Assembly (NCBI GenBank): GCA_041300525.1 | Contig: JBGLNJ010000001.1 | Coordinates: 4,092,001-4,156,000, forward strand | Direction of reading: 5' to 3' | From: JBGLNJ01 sp041300525 | GTDB lineage: Bacteria > Chloroflexota > Anaerolineae > Fen-1058 | Length of the DNA stretch: 64,000 nucleotides | Shown: piece by piece, positions 51,562-60,155 of the stretch | Layout of the letters: each line of letters begins with the position of its first letter | Position numbering within the stretch: position 1 is the first letter of the stretch | Position numbers and translations under genes: made by a program | Notes under the pieces: model-generated | Seen by the model: only the letters and a program-made list of their open reading frames with translations | What the model was told of the DNA's origin: nothing | The model's database searches: none

Positions 51562-52560
51562 TCAAAGATTTTCCGGCTGTCCGCCGCGCCGGGCCGAGCG
51601 ATACAGCGCCTCGATCACGCGCATGTTGGCGGTAGCTTCTTCCGGGCCGTAACGCAGCGGATGGTCGTTCAACACGCAATCGGCAAAATGCTCCACCATC
51701 AACTGGTACTCGTCCACTCTGCCGATGGCGTGTACCATCGGCGGCTCACGAATGCTACGGTGTTCCCAAATCTTGGTGTCATCGTTACCCGGCAAAAACG
51801 CAACCGGCACATCCAGGTAGGCGTCCGTGCCGACAATCTGATAAGACTCGCGCCGCGCCAACGTGAGCGCGCAATCAAACTGAGCCATCAGTCCATCGGC
51901 AAACAGCAGACTGCCGATCATCTCTCCATCTACGCCGGTCGTACCCCAGCGAGCGAACGCCTGAACCTGCGCCGGCTCAGCGCCGGCTAGGGTACGGATG
52001 ATGTTGACGCAGTAACAGCCCACATCCATCAACGCGCCGCCGCCTAACTCGGGCTGCAAGCGAATGTTGGCGGGATGGGTGACCCGGAATGTAAACGAAG
52101 CGCGGATCACGCGCAGCGTGCCGAGCGCGCCGCTTCGCACTCGCTCGAGCACTTTTTCCGTCTGCGGGTGAAAGCGATACATGAAGGCTTCCATCAACTT
52201 GACGCCATTTGCCAGGGCAGCCGCCTGCATGTCGGCGCACTCGGCGGCGTTCATCGCCAGAGGTTTTTCACACAAGATGTGCTTGCCCGCCTCCGCTGCC
52301 TTGATCGTCCATTCGCGGTGCAGGCTGTTGGGCAGGGGGATGTAAACGGCGTCAATATCCGGCGCATCGAGCAAGGCTTGATAGCAGTCATGCGACCGGG
52401 AGATATTCAGCTTGGCTGCGAACTCGGCGCTCTTGTGTGCGTCCCGGCTGGCGACGGCCAGCAGCTCGCCATTGCCAGAGGCCTGGATGGCCGGGATCAC
52501 GGCGAACCGGCCAATGTTCGCTGTGCCGATCACGCCCCAACGCAATCGCCTGTCTGTCAT
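51562..52560 (-). CDS. Gfo/Idh/MocA family oxidoreductase
   Basis: A 332-residue sugar or inositol dehydrogenase-like enzyme: RLRWGVIGTANIGRFAVIPA (NAD-binding fold), AVYIPLPNSLHREWTIKAAE, the family signature HILCEKPLAMN with its Lys, and LMEAFMYRFHPQTEKVLERV. I set the start at the Met of MTDRRLRWG (52560) because AAGGAG lies just upstream. The open frame continues upstream without a stop into topA sequence (junction at about 52585), so an automatic call would give a false 560-residue fusion. It is the first gene of the three-gene catabolic operon. Confidence 0.87.
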   Translation of the reverse strand: MTDRRLRWGVIGTANIGRFAVIPAIQASGNGELLAVASRDAHKSAEFAAKLNISRSHDCYQALLDAPDIDAVYIPLPNSLHREWTIKAAEAGKHILCEKPLAMNAAECADMQAAALANGVKLMEAFMYRFHPQTEKVLERVRSGALGTLRVIRASFTFRVTHPANIRLQPELGGGALMDVGCYCVNIIRTLAGAEPAQVQAFARWGTTGVDGEMIGSLLFADGLMAQFDCALTLARRESYQIVGTDAYLDVPVAFLPGNDDTKIWEHRSIREPPMVHAIGRVDEYQLMVEHFADCVLNDHPLRYGPEEATANMRVIEALYRSARRGGQPENL

Positions 52561-52740
52561 ACTTGCTCCTTCCTCTGCTGCGCAAAGCATCGGCTCGTTC
52601 ACCGCGAGCGGCGGCAACCGCACACCTTTGCCTTCCTCGTCCTCGCTTGGCGCTTCGCCTTCTTCGCGGGCTTCCTCGTACACCGCCAGGAATCCCTGGA
52701 ACCTGATCACCGAACCGGTTGCGCGGAACAAGTAGCGGTT

Positions 52741-52767
52741 GTAGGACAAGTTGCCAACTTGTCCTAC
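52741..52767. repeat. 27-bp GTAGGACAA-family palindrome, in frame inside topA
   Basis: GTAGGACAAGTTG and CAACTTGTCCTAC are perfect complements. The unit adds about nine residues (VGQVGNLSY) to topoisomerase sequence between VDVTAT and YLFRATGSV, where homologues are continuous. A possible 4-bp GGTT duplication flanks it. Sister copy at 46054-46080. Confidence 0.85.
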
Positions 52768-53359
52768 GGTTGCCGTCACATCCACACTTGTCACATCCAA
52801 TACCGCCGGGGCCATCTGCGAAGCGATGAAGCGTTTCCAGATCAAATCGTACAGGCGATATTGGTCGCGGTCGAGATAGGATTTGACGCTTGCCGGCTCG
52901 CGCTTTGCGCTGGTGGGGCGGATAGCCTCGTGCGCTTCCTGCGCGCCTTTGGCTTTGGTCTTGTAAACGGGCGGGGTAGGGGGCAAAAAGTTTGCGCCGA
53001 ATTTTTCTTGGATGAACTCGCGCGCCTCGGCCTGGGCGGCGGGGGCGATGGCAGTGCTATCGGTGCGCATGTACGTGACGAGGCCCACTCGCCCGCCCTC
53101 GCCAACGTCCACGCCCTCGTAAAGCGCCTGCGCCACGGCCATCGTGCGCTTGGCGGCAAAGCCCAATCGCTTGGATGCTTCTTGCTGCAAAGTGCTCGTC
53201 GTAAAAGGCGGAGCAGGATTGCGGCGCTTTTCGCGCCTGTCCACCCGGCTGACGACGTAAGCCGCCTTTTCCAGCTCGGCGACGATTTTGAGCGTGTCGT
53301 TGCGATTCTTGAGGTCGGCGTCCTGCCCGTTGATCTTGATGAGCTTGGCCCGGAACGAT

Positions 53360-53392
53360 AGACCTGTCAGGTTTTAAAAACCTGACAGGTCT
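53360..53392. repeat. 33-bp AGACCT-family palindrome that creates the topA stop codon
   Basis: It is a near-perfect palindrome (AGACCTGTCAGGTTTT with its complement). It lies in the same translational phase as the copy at 38858. There the centre reads TTT GAA AAC; here it reads TTT TAA AAC, so one base decides between sense and stop. A half-copy (AACCTGACAGGTCT) lies near 59749. Confidence 0.88.
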
Positions 53393-53996
53393 CGATGCTT
53401 TGCCAACTCCGCTTCGATGCTCCAATACTCGACTGACACAAACGCCTGGATTTCGCGCTCGCGCTCCACGACGAGCCGCACGGCCACACTTTGCACACGC
53501 CCAGCGCTCAGACCTTTGCGGCCTACCTTGTCGCGCAGGAGCGGGCTGAGCTTGTAGCCCACCAGCCGGTCGAGGATGCGCCGCGCTTGCTGCGCGTCCA
53601 CGCGATCCATGTCGAGCGTTCGCGGGTGAGCAAAGGCATGGTCAACCGCGTCGCGCGTGATCTCGTGGAACTCGACGCGATGCACGGGCTTGCCGGCAAT
53701 GTCGCGCGCCAGGGTTTCTTTCAAGTGCCACGAGATCGCCTCGCCTTCGCGGTCGGGGTCGGTCGCCAAGTAAAACTCGGCAGCTTTCTTGGCGTCCTCG
53801 CGCAGAGCGCGCACCACGTCCTTCTTTTTTTCGGGAATCACGTAGCGCGGCTCGAAATCGTGCTCCACGTCCACGCCCAGGCGATTGGCGGGCAGGTCGC
53901 GGATGTGGCCGATGGAGGCTTTGACCACATAGCCCCTGCCGAGGAATTTTCCTATCGTGCGCGCTTTGGCGGGCGATTCGACAATCACCAACTTTG

Positions 53997-54043
53997 CCCC
54001 CTTCCCCTGCACCGCAGGCGCGGGGGAAGGGCTGGGGATGGGG
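53997..54043. repeat. C/G-rich palindromic element encoding the topA linker
   Basis: CTTCCCC and GGGGGAAG arms around a GCAC-GC core, with further C-run/G-run pairing, encode the Pro/Ser linker (PIPSPSPAPAVQGKG) between the Cys4 and Toprim domains. It resembles the element in the YfhO-like gene at 37325. Confidence 0.5.
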
Positions 54044-54230
54044 GCTACGGACTCGTGCGCGGGCGTGCGACCCATGCGCGTCAGGCGCGTACCGCACACA
54101 CTGCACGTGCCCTGCGTGGCCGGTCGCCCGCCTCCGAGGAAAACAGGCTGCGGGTCGAGCATCTCGCGCTTGACTTTGCACTTGAGGCAGTAAGCGAGGA
54201 GAGGGTCGGCCATTTCATGTTCTCAACCGC

Positions 54231-54596
54231 TCACGGTCGAGCACCCAGTCCCCGCGTTGTGATGCGCTTCATCAGACCGTCAATGTATAGTTTTTCCAGA
54301 TGACGGCTGGCAAAGTAGCCCACCAACACGCGTGCCTCGTAGCGAGAGCGCAGCAATTCGTTGTGGCAAACCAGCGCCTTGCCGTCGCGGATGACGCGAT
54401 GCTGCAACAAAATCGGGGCGCGGTTCAAAATCACGACCTCGATGTCGTCGCACTTGAGCGCACGCATCAACCGGGTCATCAACCGCAGATGGAGAGCCAT
54501 GTAATCGCCCTTTGGCACGTCCTCACGCGCGAGCACCGCAATGTCCACGTCCAAAAGCGGCCCCGCGTCGCCACGTGCCAGCGAGCCGAACGGCAA
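54231..54596 (-). pseudogene. MNT-type nucleotidyltransferase fragment, 5'-truncated
   Basis: The frame holds the nucleotidyltransferase core motif PFGSLARGDAGPLLDVDIAV (GSxxRG...DxD), a third acidic residue in DDIEVVIL, and the helical end LEKLYIDGLMKRI. That is most of a minimal MntA-like nucleotidyltransferase. The first 25-30 residues before the GS motif are missing; upstream codons are unrelated until a stop. The nominal start is a TTG without ribosome site. Such proteins usually pair with HEPN toxins, but no partner is beside it. It sits just upstream of topA on the same strand. Confidence 0.6.
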
Positions 54597-54699
54597 TCTA
54601 GTTCGACCACAGGTTCGTTGTCCAGGCAGGAGACAGTTTCCCTGATCACTTTATCGCTCAAGGCGACTGCACTGCACACTATGTAGCTGCTCTAGAGCT

Positions 54700-55293
54700 T
54701 CAAGTTACTCTAGCAAACAAAGCATCCGAGGTATAGCGCAAGTAATCTGAACCCAAGCATGAACTGAGGACAAGGAATATGGCAGCCACAGAACACTGTG
54801 CCTTAATCTTACCCCGCAAGATCAATTCAAGTAACTCGTGAATGCTTACTAGTTCAACTTGCACGTTCTCATTGGTATCTAGACGTTGGGCGCTCGTCTG
54901 GGAGACCTGTTCAGCAAGAAAGATATGAATGACATTTGTCATATTAGAAGGGTCATTGACCAATGTGCCTACTTGTTGCAACCTTTGAGCCGTGTACCCT
55001 GTCTCCTCAACGAACTCGCGTGCAGCCGCACGTATGGGCAACTCGCCTTCATTTACATATCCTGCGGGCAATTCCAAAAGTATGTCTTGTATGCCATGCT
55101 TATACTGCCGGACAAGTACTACTTTACCATTTGGGGTCAGTGGGAAAACAACGACAACATCAGGTTTCTCCACCACAAAGTAGTCATCTATTACCGTATC
55201 GCTGGGAAGCAAGCATGTGTCCTGACGTACTTGAAGCCACCTGTTTGCTAGCACGGTGACAGTTCTTATAGTTTTCCACTTGGCGATTTCCAT
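54700..55293 (-). CDS. Nudix hydrolase (ADP-ribose pyrophosphatase-like) in a low-GC segment
   Basis: A 197-residue Nudix protein. The full Nudix box is present: GYVNEGELPIRAAAREFVEE followed by TGY (Gx5Ex7REUxEExGU). The strand before it (VVLVRQYKHGIQDILLELPA) is typical of ADP-sugar pyrophosphatases. It probably cleaves ADP-ribose or related dinucleotides to phosphate esters. Codon use is clearly more AT-rich than the surroundings, as is that of the next gene upstream, 55 bp away on the same strand. The pair looks horizontally acquired. The C-terminal 40 residues are hydrophobic and less conserved. Confidence 0.8.
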   Translation of the reverse strand: MEIAKWKTIRTVTVLANRWLQVRQDTCLLPSDTVIDDYFVVEKPDVVVVFPLTPNGKVVLVRQYKHGIQDILLELPAGYVNEGELPIRAAAREFVEETGYTAQRLQQVGTLVNDPSNMTNVIHIFLAEQVSQTSAQRLDTNENVQVELVSIHELLELILRGKIKAQCSVAAIFLVLSSCLGSDYLRYTSDALFARVT

Positions 55294-55348
55294 TTCATTA
55301 CCTTAGTGACTCGGCACGATCATCGAGTTGGTAACCGGAAACCACAAC

Positions 55349-56221
55349 TTATTCCAACGTCAATTCGTCCGCTTCGTCCCACAACAATTTATACTGGCTA
55401 CGAAACAGGTTGTACAAATCTGCATCTCCACCACCTGGCCTTAACACGAATCCTGGTCGCATGTTCGCTGTGCCCTTGTATGGTAGAATCTCGACTTGTA
55501 TGGCTCCAGTTGGCTTGTCTGGATCAACCATAACTACATTAACCGTGGGGATGCTTGAATACATCCTTACGGTCATTTTGCCCCCTTCTTTACGGAATTG
55601 TTCTTGGAGCTCAAGCAACCTTTGACTACTCCGTCGCAGTTCGCCCTGAAAGGATTCTTCTTCGCCAAATAGCGCTGCAACACCGGCGATTAGCGCCTTG
55701 TTCCTGCGATGCGGGTTCATTACCAGAAATCGAATCTCACAAGTTTTTGACTTTGCAATTAGGAAAGGCTTGAGGCGTTCAGCCAGATCGTAGAAGGTAG
55801 TACCAACTAGCAATATCTCACACTGTGCATCCGCAATGAAATCGAGTAAAGGCAGTCCTCGTCTTAAGCTTCTATGGAACTGTTGGACTTCAGCAGGGAA
55901 CGCACGTTGCCTTTCAAAGGCCTTTGCAATATCACTTTTGTAGGCCTCAATCATACTCATGGTTTGCTCCAGTTTTTGCTCAATAATTTCAATCCTTGAT
56001 TTCCTTTCAAGGACCGAACTGGCAAAAAAAGTTGCTAGAGAAATTAGTGTAATTGCGGGAAGTCTTTTTTGAATAGCAGGCACTTGATCTACTCCCCAGA
56101 CTATGTCAATGAACAAAACTACGGCTGCGAAAGCTAATAATGCGTAGAGAGTCCAGTCAGAAATAGTGGTCGCAATTGTCATCCACCGAGGACTCTTGTT
56201 AGGGCCGCGGCTCTCTTCCAC
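55349..56221 (-). CDS. Two-helix membrane protein with coiled coil and PLD-like soluble domain, unknown function
   Basis: A 290-residue protein starting at a GTG with a GGGAG site. Two N-terminal membrane helices (LYALLAFAAVVLFIDIVW; LPAITLISLATFFASSVL) are followed by a coiled coil (IEIIEQKLEQTMSMIEAYK). A cytoplasmic alpha/beta domain comes next (FIADAQCEILLVGTTFYD, EIRFLVMNPHRRNKAL, VRMYSSIPTVNVVMVDPD) that resembles phospholipase-D-like folds but lacks an HKD motif. The architecture (membrane helices plus sensor or effector domain) recalls nucleotide-signalling or defence effectors. The neighbouring Nudix gene and shared low GC support a two-gene unit. No function is established. Confidence 0.65.
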   Translation of the reverse strand: MEESRGPNKSPRWMTIATTISDWTLYALLAFAAVVLFIDIVWGVDQVPAIQKRLPAITLISLATFFASSVLERKSRIEIIEQKLEQTMSMIEAYKSDIAKAFERQRAFPAEVQQFHRSLRRGLPLLDFIADAQCEILLVGTTFYDLAERLKPFLIAKSKTCEIRFLVMNPHRRNKALIAGVAALFGEEESFQGELRRSSQRLLELQEQFRKEGGKMTVRMYSSIPTVNVVMVDPDKPTGAIQVEILPYKGTANMRPGFVLRPGGGDADLYNLFRSQYKLLWDEADELTLE

Positions 56222-56363
56222 AGTCTTTCTCCCGAAGGTATGCAGCAGACAAAATGTTCATACTATTCCGCCCCACTGGTTATACTGCCCACGGGCATAA
56301 ATTGCGCTTTTGAATCTAGGGCAAAAGCTGGTATCATTGCGAGCATGACAATCCAACTCGAAT

Positions 56364-57545
56364 TCACTCCCGAAGCTTGCCCTCGCCGAGCACCTGGTGA
56401 ACGCGCCCCATCCACTCGCTGATGGGGATGCCTTGCGGGCACTTGGCCTCGCACTCGCGGCACTGGATGCACTGGGCGGCCTGGCCTTTTTCTCGATGAA
56501 ACTCGCCCTCCAGGCCTTCCACCATGTAACTATACCACCAACGCGCCTCCTCAGGGTTCTCTCTTTCGTACATCGCGCCCTCGTTGTAACGCTTGAAATT
56601 GTACGGGATGTCCACGCCGTTCGGGCAGGGCATGCAGTAAGCGCACCCTGTACAGGGAATGGGACAAAGCTCCTGGTACTTTTCCCGGACCTGATCGACG
56701 AGCGCCAACTCTTGCTCGGTCAGCGCGCCGATTCTGGACGCGCTGGCGCTGTCCAGGTTCTCCTCGACGTGCTGCATCACATTCATGCCGCTGAGCACCA
56801 CCGATACCTCCGGCTGGCTCCATAACCACTGCAACGCCCAATCGACCGGCGTGCGTTTCTCGGGGACCGTGTCCCACAGTCTCTGAATCGTCGGAGGCGA
56901 GTTAGCAAGCTGGCCGCCCCGCAGAGGTTCCATAATCACGACCGCCAAACCCTTGGACGCTGCGTACTCTAGCCCTTTGACGCCGGCCTGCCACACGACA
57001 TCCATATAGTTGTACTGAATCTGGCCGAGCACCCATTTGTCATAGGCGCCCACAATCTCCTGAAAGACCGGGTACTCGTCGTGAAACGAAAAGCCCAGGC
57101 CGCGGATGCGGCCGGCGGCAATAGTCCTCTCGGCCCATTCGAGCACGCCTAAATCGCGCACCTTGGGCCACCAGATGTGATTCATGGCGTGCAAAAGATA
57201 GAAATCAACATGGTCGGTCTGCAACCTCTCGAGTTGTTCGTCAAAAAGCCGGTCAAAATCCGCCGGAACTTTAACTTCCCAGGCGGGCAACTTGGTGGCC
57301 AGCCGGACCTTGTCGCGGTATCCTCCCTGGAGCGCCCGCCCCAGGAAACGCTCGCTGCTTCCCCTATGATAGTTGTAGGCGGTATCCACGTAATTCACGC
57401 CGCGCTCGATGGCATAGTGCAGCATGCGCGTCGCCTCCGGCTCGTCTATGTCTGCGTACACGTCGTTGAGCACCGGGAGCCGCATGGCGCCGAACCCGAG
57501 CGCCGATACTTGCCAATCTAGTTTGCCAAACTTGCGGTACTGCAT
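56364..57545 (-). CDS. Aldo/keto reductase with two C-terminal 4Fe-4S sites (1)
   Basis: A 393-residue protein. The aldo/keto reductase barrel (residues 1-290) shows NYVDTAYNYHRGSSE (Asp, Tyr), RLATKLPAWEV (Lys) and FYLLHAMNH (His), the full catalytic tetrad. A ferredoxin-like tail follows with CTGCAYCMPCPNGV and CIQCRECEAKCPQ, enough for two clusters in the usual pattern. Such enzymes may couple carbonyl reduction to ferredoxin-type electrons. The start at 57545 has AAGGAGATATTCC upstream. It is the last of three aldo/keto reductase genes in one operon, 11 bp after the second. Confidence 0.87.
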   Translation of the reverse strand: MQYRKFGKLDWQVSALGFGAMRLPVLNDVYADIDEPEATRMLHYAIERGVNYVDTAYNYHRGSSERFLGRALQGGYRDKVRLATKLPAWEVKVPADFDRLFDEQLERLQTDHVDFYLLHAMNHIWWPKVRDLGVLEWAERTIAAGRIRGLGFSFHDEYPVFQEIVGAYDKWVLGQIQYNYMDVVWQAGVKGLEYAASKGLAVVIMEPLRGGQLANSPPTIQRLWDTVPEKRTPVDWALQWLWSQPEVSVVLSGMNVMQHVEENLDSASASRIGALTEQELALVDQVREKYQELCPIPCTGCAYCMPCPNGVDIPYNFKRYNEGAMYERENPEEARWWYSYMVEGLEGEFHREKGQAAQCIQCRECEAKCPQGIPISEWMGRVHQVLGEGKLRE

Positions 57546-57556
57546 GGAATATCTCC

Positions 57557-58600
57557 TTAGCGGTTTTCTCTCGCTGCCTGATATTCTTGTTGCACCCGCT
57601 CGAAAAAGGCCAGGTTCTCGGCGATCATCTCGCGGATCGGCAACTGGTAAGGACATTTTTTCTCGCACTCGCCGCACTGGATGCACTTGTGGGCGCTGGC
57701 GACCGAGTCCTGGACGTAGCCCCAGGAAAAGAACCAATCTGCCGGCCATAGCTCGTACAGGATGGGCAGGTAGGTCATGCCGTAGATGATGACTCCCTCG
57801 GGGCAGGGCATACAATATTCGCACTGGTGGCAAAAGCGCGGGCCGATCTGGGCGCGGAGAGCGGCGATTTCCTGCTGTTCCGCCTCGCTCAGTTTCCAGG
57901 GCGCCTGTTCAGCCAGGGCGACGATTTCTTCGATCTCTTCGACCTTTTCGATGCCCGGATCGGGGATGACGCTGTCGAACTGCAGCAGGTACTTGAGGGA
58001 CAGCGAGGCGTTTTTCCGCAACCGGCCCCCAGCCAGGGGCTTCATGGCGATAAAGCCGAGGTCGCGCTCCCGGGCCAGGGGGATCAGCTTGGACGCCGCC
58101 TCGTCGCTGACAAAGTTAAAAGGGAACTGGACCGTCTCAAAAACGCCCAGGCCGGCCGCTTTCAGGGCTACGTCGAGGTTGTGGCTGCTAAAGCCGAGGT
58201 GGCGGACCTTGCCCGCCTGCATGGCTTTTCGCGCGCCCTCCAGAGGCCCACCCGGCTTGAGCACGAGATCGAGATCCTCAAAGCTGTTGATGCCGTGGAA
58301 CTGCCACAGGTCAATATAGTCGGTGTTCAGGCGCTTTAGGCTGACATCAATGTGCTCTGGGTCCCAGCCCTTGGTGGCGATGATCACCTGGTCTCGACGA
58401 CCGGCGATCGCTTTGCCAATGCGTTCCTCGCTCATCCCAGCCCCATAGCCGAAGGCCGTGTCAATAAAGTTGACGCCCAGGTCGAGCGCGCGCTGGACTA
58501 ACTTGATCGCCTCAGCCTCGGTGGGGCGGGTGAGCGGAATGCCCCCCATCCCAACCCTGGAAACCTCCAGGCCGGTTTTTCCTAATCGCACAGTTTTCAT
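57557..58600 (-). CDS. Aldo/keto reductase with C-terminal 4Fe-4S sites (2)
   Basis: A 347-residue protein of the same architecture as its downstream neighbour. The barrel has FIDTAFGYGAGMSEERIGKA (Asp, Tyr), VIIATKGWDPEHI (Lys) and DLWQFHGINS (His). The tail has CHQCEYCMPCPEGV and CIQCGECEKKCPY. The two Fe-S aldo/keto reductases differ enough in the barrel to have different substrates. The stop of the third reductase lies 4 bp upstream of its start, so the three are cotranscribed. Confidence 0.87.
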   Translation of the reverse strand: MKTVRLGKTGLEVSRVGMGGIPLTRPTEAEAIKLVQRALDLGVNFIDTAFGYGAGMSEERIGKAIAGRRDQVIIATKGWDPEHIDVSLKRLNTDYIDLWQFHGINSFEDLDLVLKPGGPLEGARKAMQAGKVRHLGFSSHNLDVALKAAGLGVFETVQFPFNFVSDEAASKLIPLARERDLGFIAMKPLAGGRLRKNASLSLKYLLQFDSVIPDPGIEKVEEIEEIVALAEQAPWKLSEAEQQEIAALRAQIGPRFCHQCEYCMPCPEGVIIYGMTYLPILYELWPADWFFSWGYVQDSVASAHKCIQCGECEKKCPYQLPIREMIAENLAFFERVQQEYQAARENR

Positions 58601-58604
58601 ATTG

Positions 58605-59585
58605 TTAACTCTTTTGTGCCGGAGCGCGCCCCAGCAAGATATCTATTTGTTCCATCTGCCCGACGGTCAGCGGCCCAAAACGCATCGCGGCGACATTTTC
58701 CTCGACCTGGGCGACGGTCTTGAAACCGGGGATCGGAATGGTGCGCTCACTGCGCGCCCACAACCAGCCCAGCGCGGCCTGGGCCAGTGTTCGCCCATCT
58801 GCCGTGAGCACCTGTCGAATCCTGTCGAGCTGATCGAGGAGCTTGGCTTCTTCGCCGTCTCGGAGGTTCCAGTCCCGGCGCACATCATCGGGTGGAATCT
58901 TGGAATCGGTTGTGAATTTTCCGGTCAACAAGCCCATAGACAGTGGCCCACGGCTGATGCTCGCCAGGTCGTATTCCTCGCACAACGACAGAATGGCCGT
59001 GTTCCCTTCCAGGATGTTCAAGTGATGTTGGATCGTCGCGCAGTGTGGTCCCTGGGCAAAAACTCGGGCGCGCGCCAGGTTATTGGTGCTCCAACCGTAC
59101 CAACGAATCTTGCCCTGCGCGACCAGTTCTTCGAGCGTATCTCGCACTTGCACTGCCTGGTCAATATCATAGTCGTAGACGTCGAACTGGTACAGGTCAA
59201 TGTAATCGGTGTTGAGGCGGCGCAGGCTGGCTTCACACGCGCGGCGGATGTACTCTGGGCTGGCGTCGCTGCCTGTCACTTCTCGGCACTGCTCGTTGTA
59301 GACGTAGCCGAATTTGGTGGCGATAACTACCCGGTCGCGCCGTCCTGCCAGCGCCTTTCCCAAGACGCGTTCGCTGTGACCACAGCCATAGACATCCGAG
59401 GTGTCAAATAGAGTGATGCCCGCGTCTACCGCCCACTGGATGGCGCGAATGGACTCTTGATCATCTACTTGACCCCATCCCGACGGCCCACATTCTTTGG
59501 TTGACCAAGTGCCTCCAATAGCCCAACAGCCCAATCCCATGGCGCAGACGACGATTCCGCTGCGTCCCATCGTCCTGGTAAACAT
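58605..59585 (-). CDS. Aldo/keto reductase without Fe-S tail, catalytic His replaced by Asp
   Basis: A 326-residue aldo/keto reductase, the first gene of the trio. Asp and Tyr are in LFDTSDVYGCGHSERVLGKA and Lys is in VIATKFGYVYN. The fourth tetrad residue, normally the His in an LYQFH-type segment, reads Asp (DLYQFDVYDYD). The C-terminal cofactor-binding end (IPIPGFKTVAQVEENV) is normal and no Cys cluster is present. Loss of the His usually weakens carbonyl protonation, so activity may be altered. The 190 bp upstream hold a plausible promoter region but no gene. Confidence 0.84.
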   Translation of the reverse strand: MFTRTMGRSGIVVCAMGLGCWAIGGTWSTKECGPSGWGQVDDQESIRAIQWAVDAGITLFDTSDVYGCGHSERVLGKALAGRRDRVVIATKFGYVYNEQCREVTGSDASPEYIRRACEASLRRLNTDYIDLYQFDVYDYDIDQAVQVRDTLEELVAQGKIRWYGWSTNNLARARVFAQGPHCATIQHHLNILEGNTAILSLCEEYDLASISRGPLSMGLLTGKFTTDSKIPPDDVRRDWNLRDGEEAKLLDQLDRIRQVLTADGRTLAQAALGWLWARSERTIPIPGFKTVAQVEENVAAMRFGPLTVGQMEQIDILLGRAPAQKS

Positions 59586-59772
59586 GATTCACCCCATCGG
59601 CAACCACGAAAAGCCACGTTCGTGGCAGCAAGCCCGTTGTGCGGGAGTCATGCCATGCGCAGAGTGTATCACTTGAACGAGTTGCGCACTAGTCACCAAG
59701 AGGCGTATTGGGGGGTTGATAAGGGGTTGATATTGGGGTAAGGGCAAAACCTGACAGGTCTATGAGAAGAGT

Positions 59773-60155
59773 TTACAACAGTCCCAACTCGCGGGCGCGG
59801 GCCGCCGCCTGGGTGCGGTTCTGCGCTTGGAGTTTGGCAAAGATATTGTTCAGATGCTTTTTGACGGTGCCGGTTGATACGACCAGGGACCGAGCAATCT
59901 CTCGATTTGACGCGCCCTGGCCGATCAGCCGCAGGACCTCCAGCTCGCGGGGTGTGAGTGGCCCCCTGCCATTGGGCAGCATGAGGCCGTTCAATTCTGG
60001 GAGCGCCCGGCGCACGTCTTCGGGGAGCGATTGCAGCCAACATTGTAACTCGGCCAATTCTTCTTTTGTCCAGGTGGCGTGAATACGTTGGATCAGGTGG
60101 GCAGCCATTTCGAAATCTTGGGCGCTCAGCGCCTCTTCGGCGTCACCTCGAATGG
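59773..60155 (-). pseudogene. MalT/LuxR-type (STAND) regulator, heavily deleted remnant
   Basis: The frame contains a piece of the arm after the NTPase of a MalT-like regulator (GDAEEALSAQDFEMAAHLIQ, LAELQCWLQSLPEDVRRALP), then almost at once the C-terminal LuxR helix-turn-helix (PLTPRELEVLRLIGQGASNR, TVKKHLNNIFAKLQAQNRTQ). Several hundred residues of TPR arm that should separate them are missing, and the NTPase part is gone. At about 60155 it joins yggS sequence. The DNA-binding domain could still fold, but no start or ribosome site supports expression. Confidence 0.65.

Larger units (their letters stand above)
52585..54213 (-). pseudogene. topA: DNA topoisomerase I, interrupted by an in-frame TAA and 3'-truncated
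   Basis: The gene encodes an N-terminal Cys4 domain (YCLKCKVKREM, then CSVCGTRLTRMG; DUF5679-like), a Pro/Ser linker, the Toprim domain (KLVIVESPAKARTIGKFLG, ATDPDREGEAISWHLKE) and part of the body (RRILDRLVGYKLSPLL, GRVQSVAVRLVVERE). At 53374-53376 a TAA inside a 33-bp palindrome stops it at residue 279. The same frame then resumes (FRAKLIKINGQDADLKN), includes the catalytic-Tyr motif GLVTYMRTDST, and carries a second in-frame palindrome (VGQVGNLSYN). It breaks off after LPPLAVNEPML at the MocA junction. Topoisomerase I is normally essential, so an intact copy should exist elsewhere. Confidence 0.85.

Noticed and set aside
51562..53244. A single 560-residue topoisomerase-dehydrogenase fusion protein
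   Set aside because: The MocA part has its own ribosome site and start at 52560, and the topA part is a continuation of a broken gene; the open frame is accidental.
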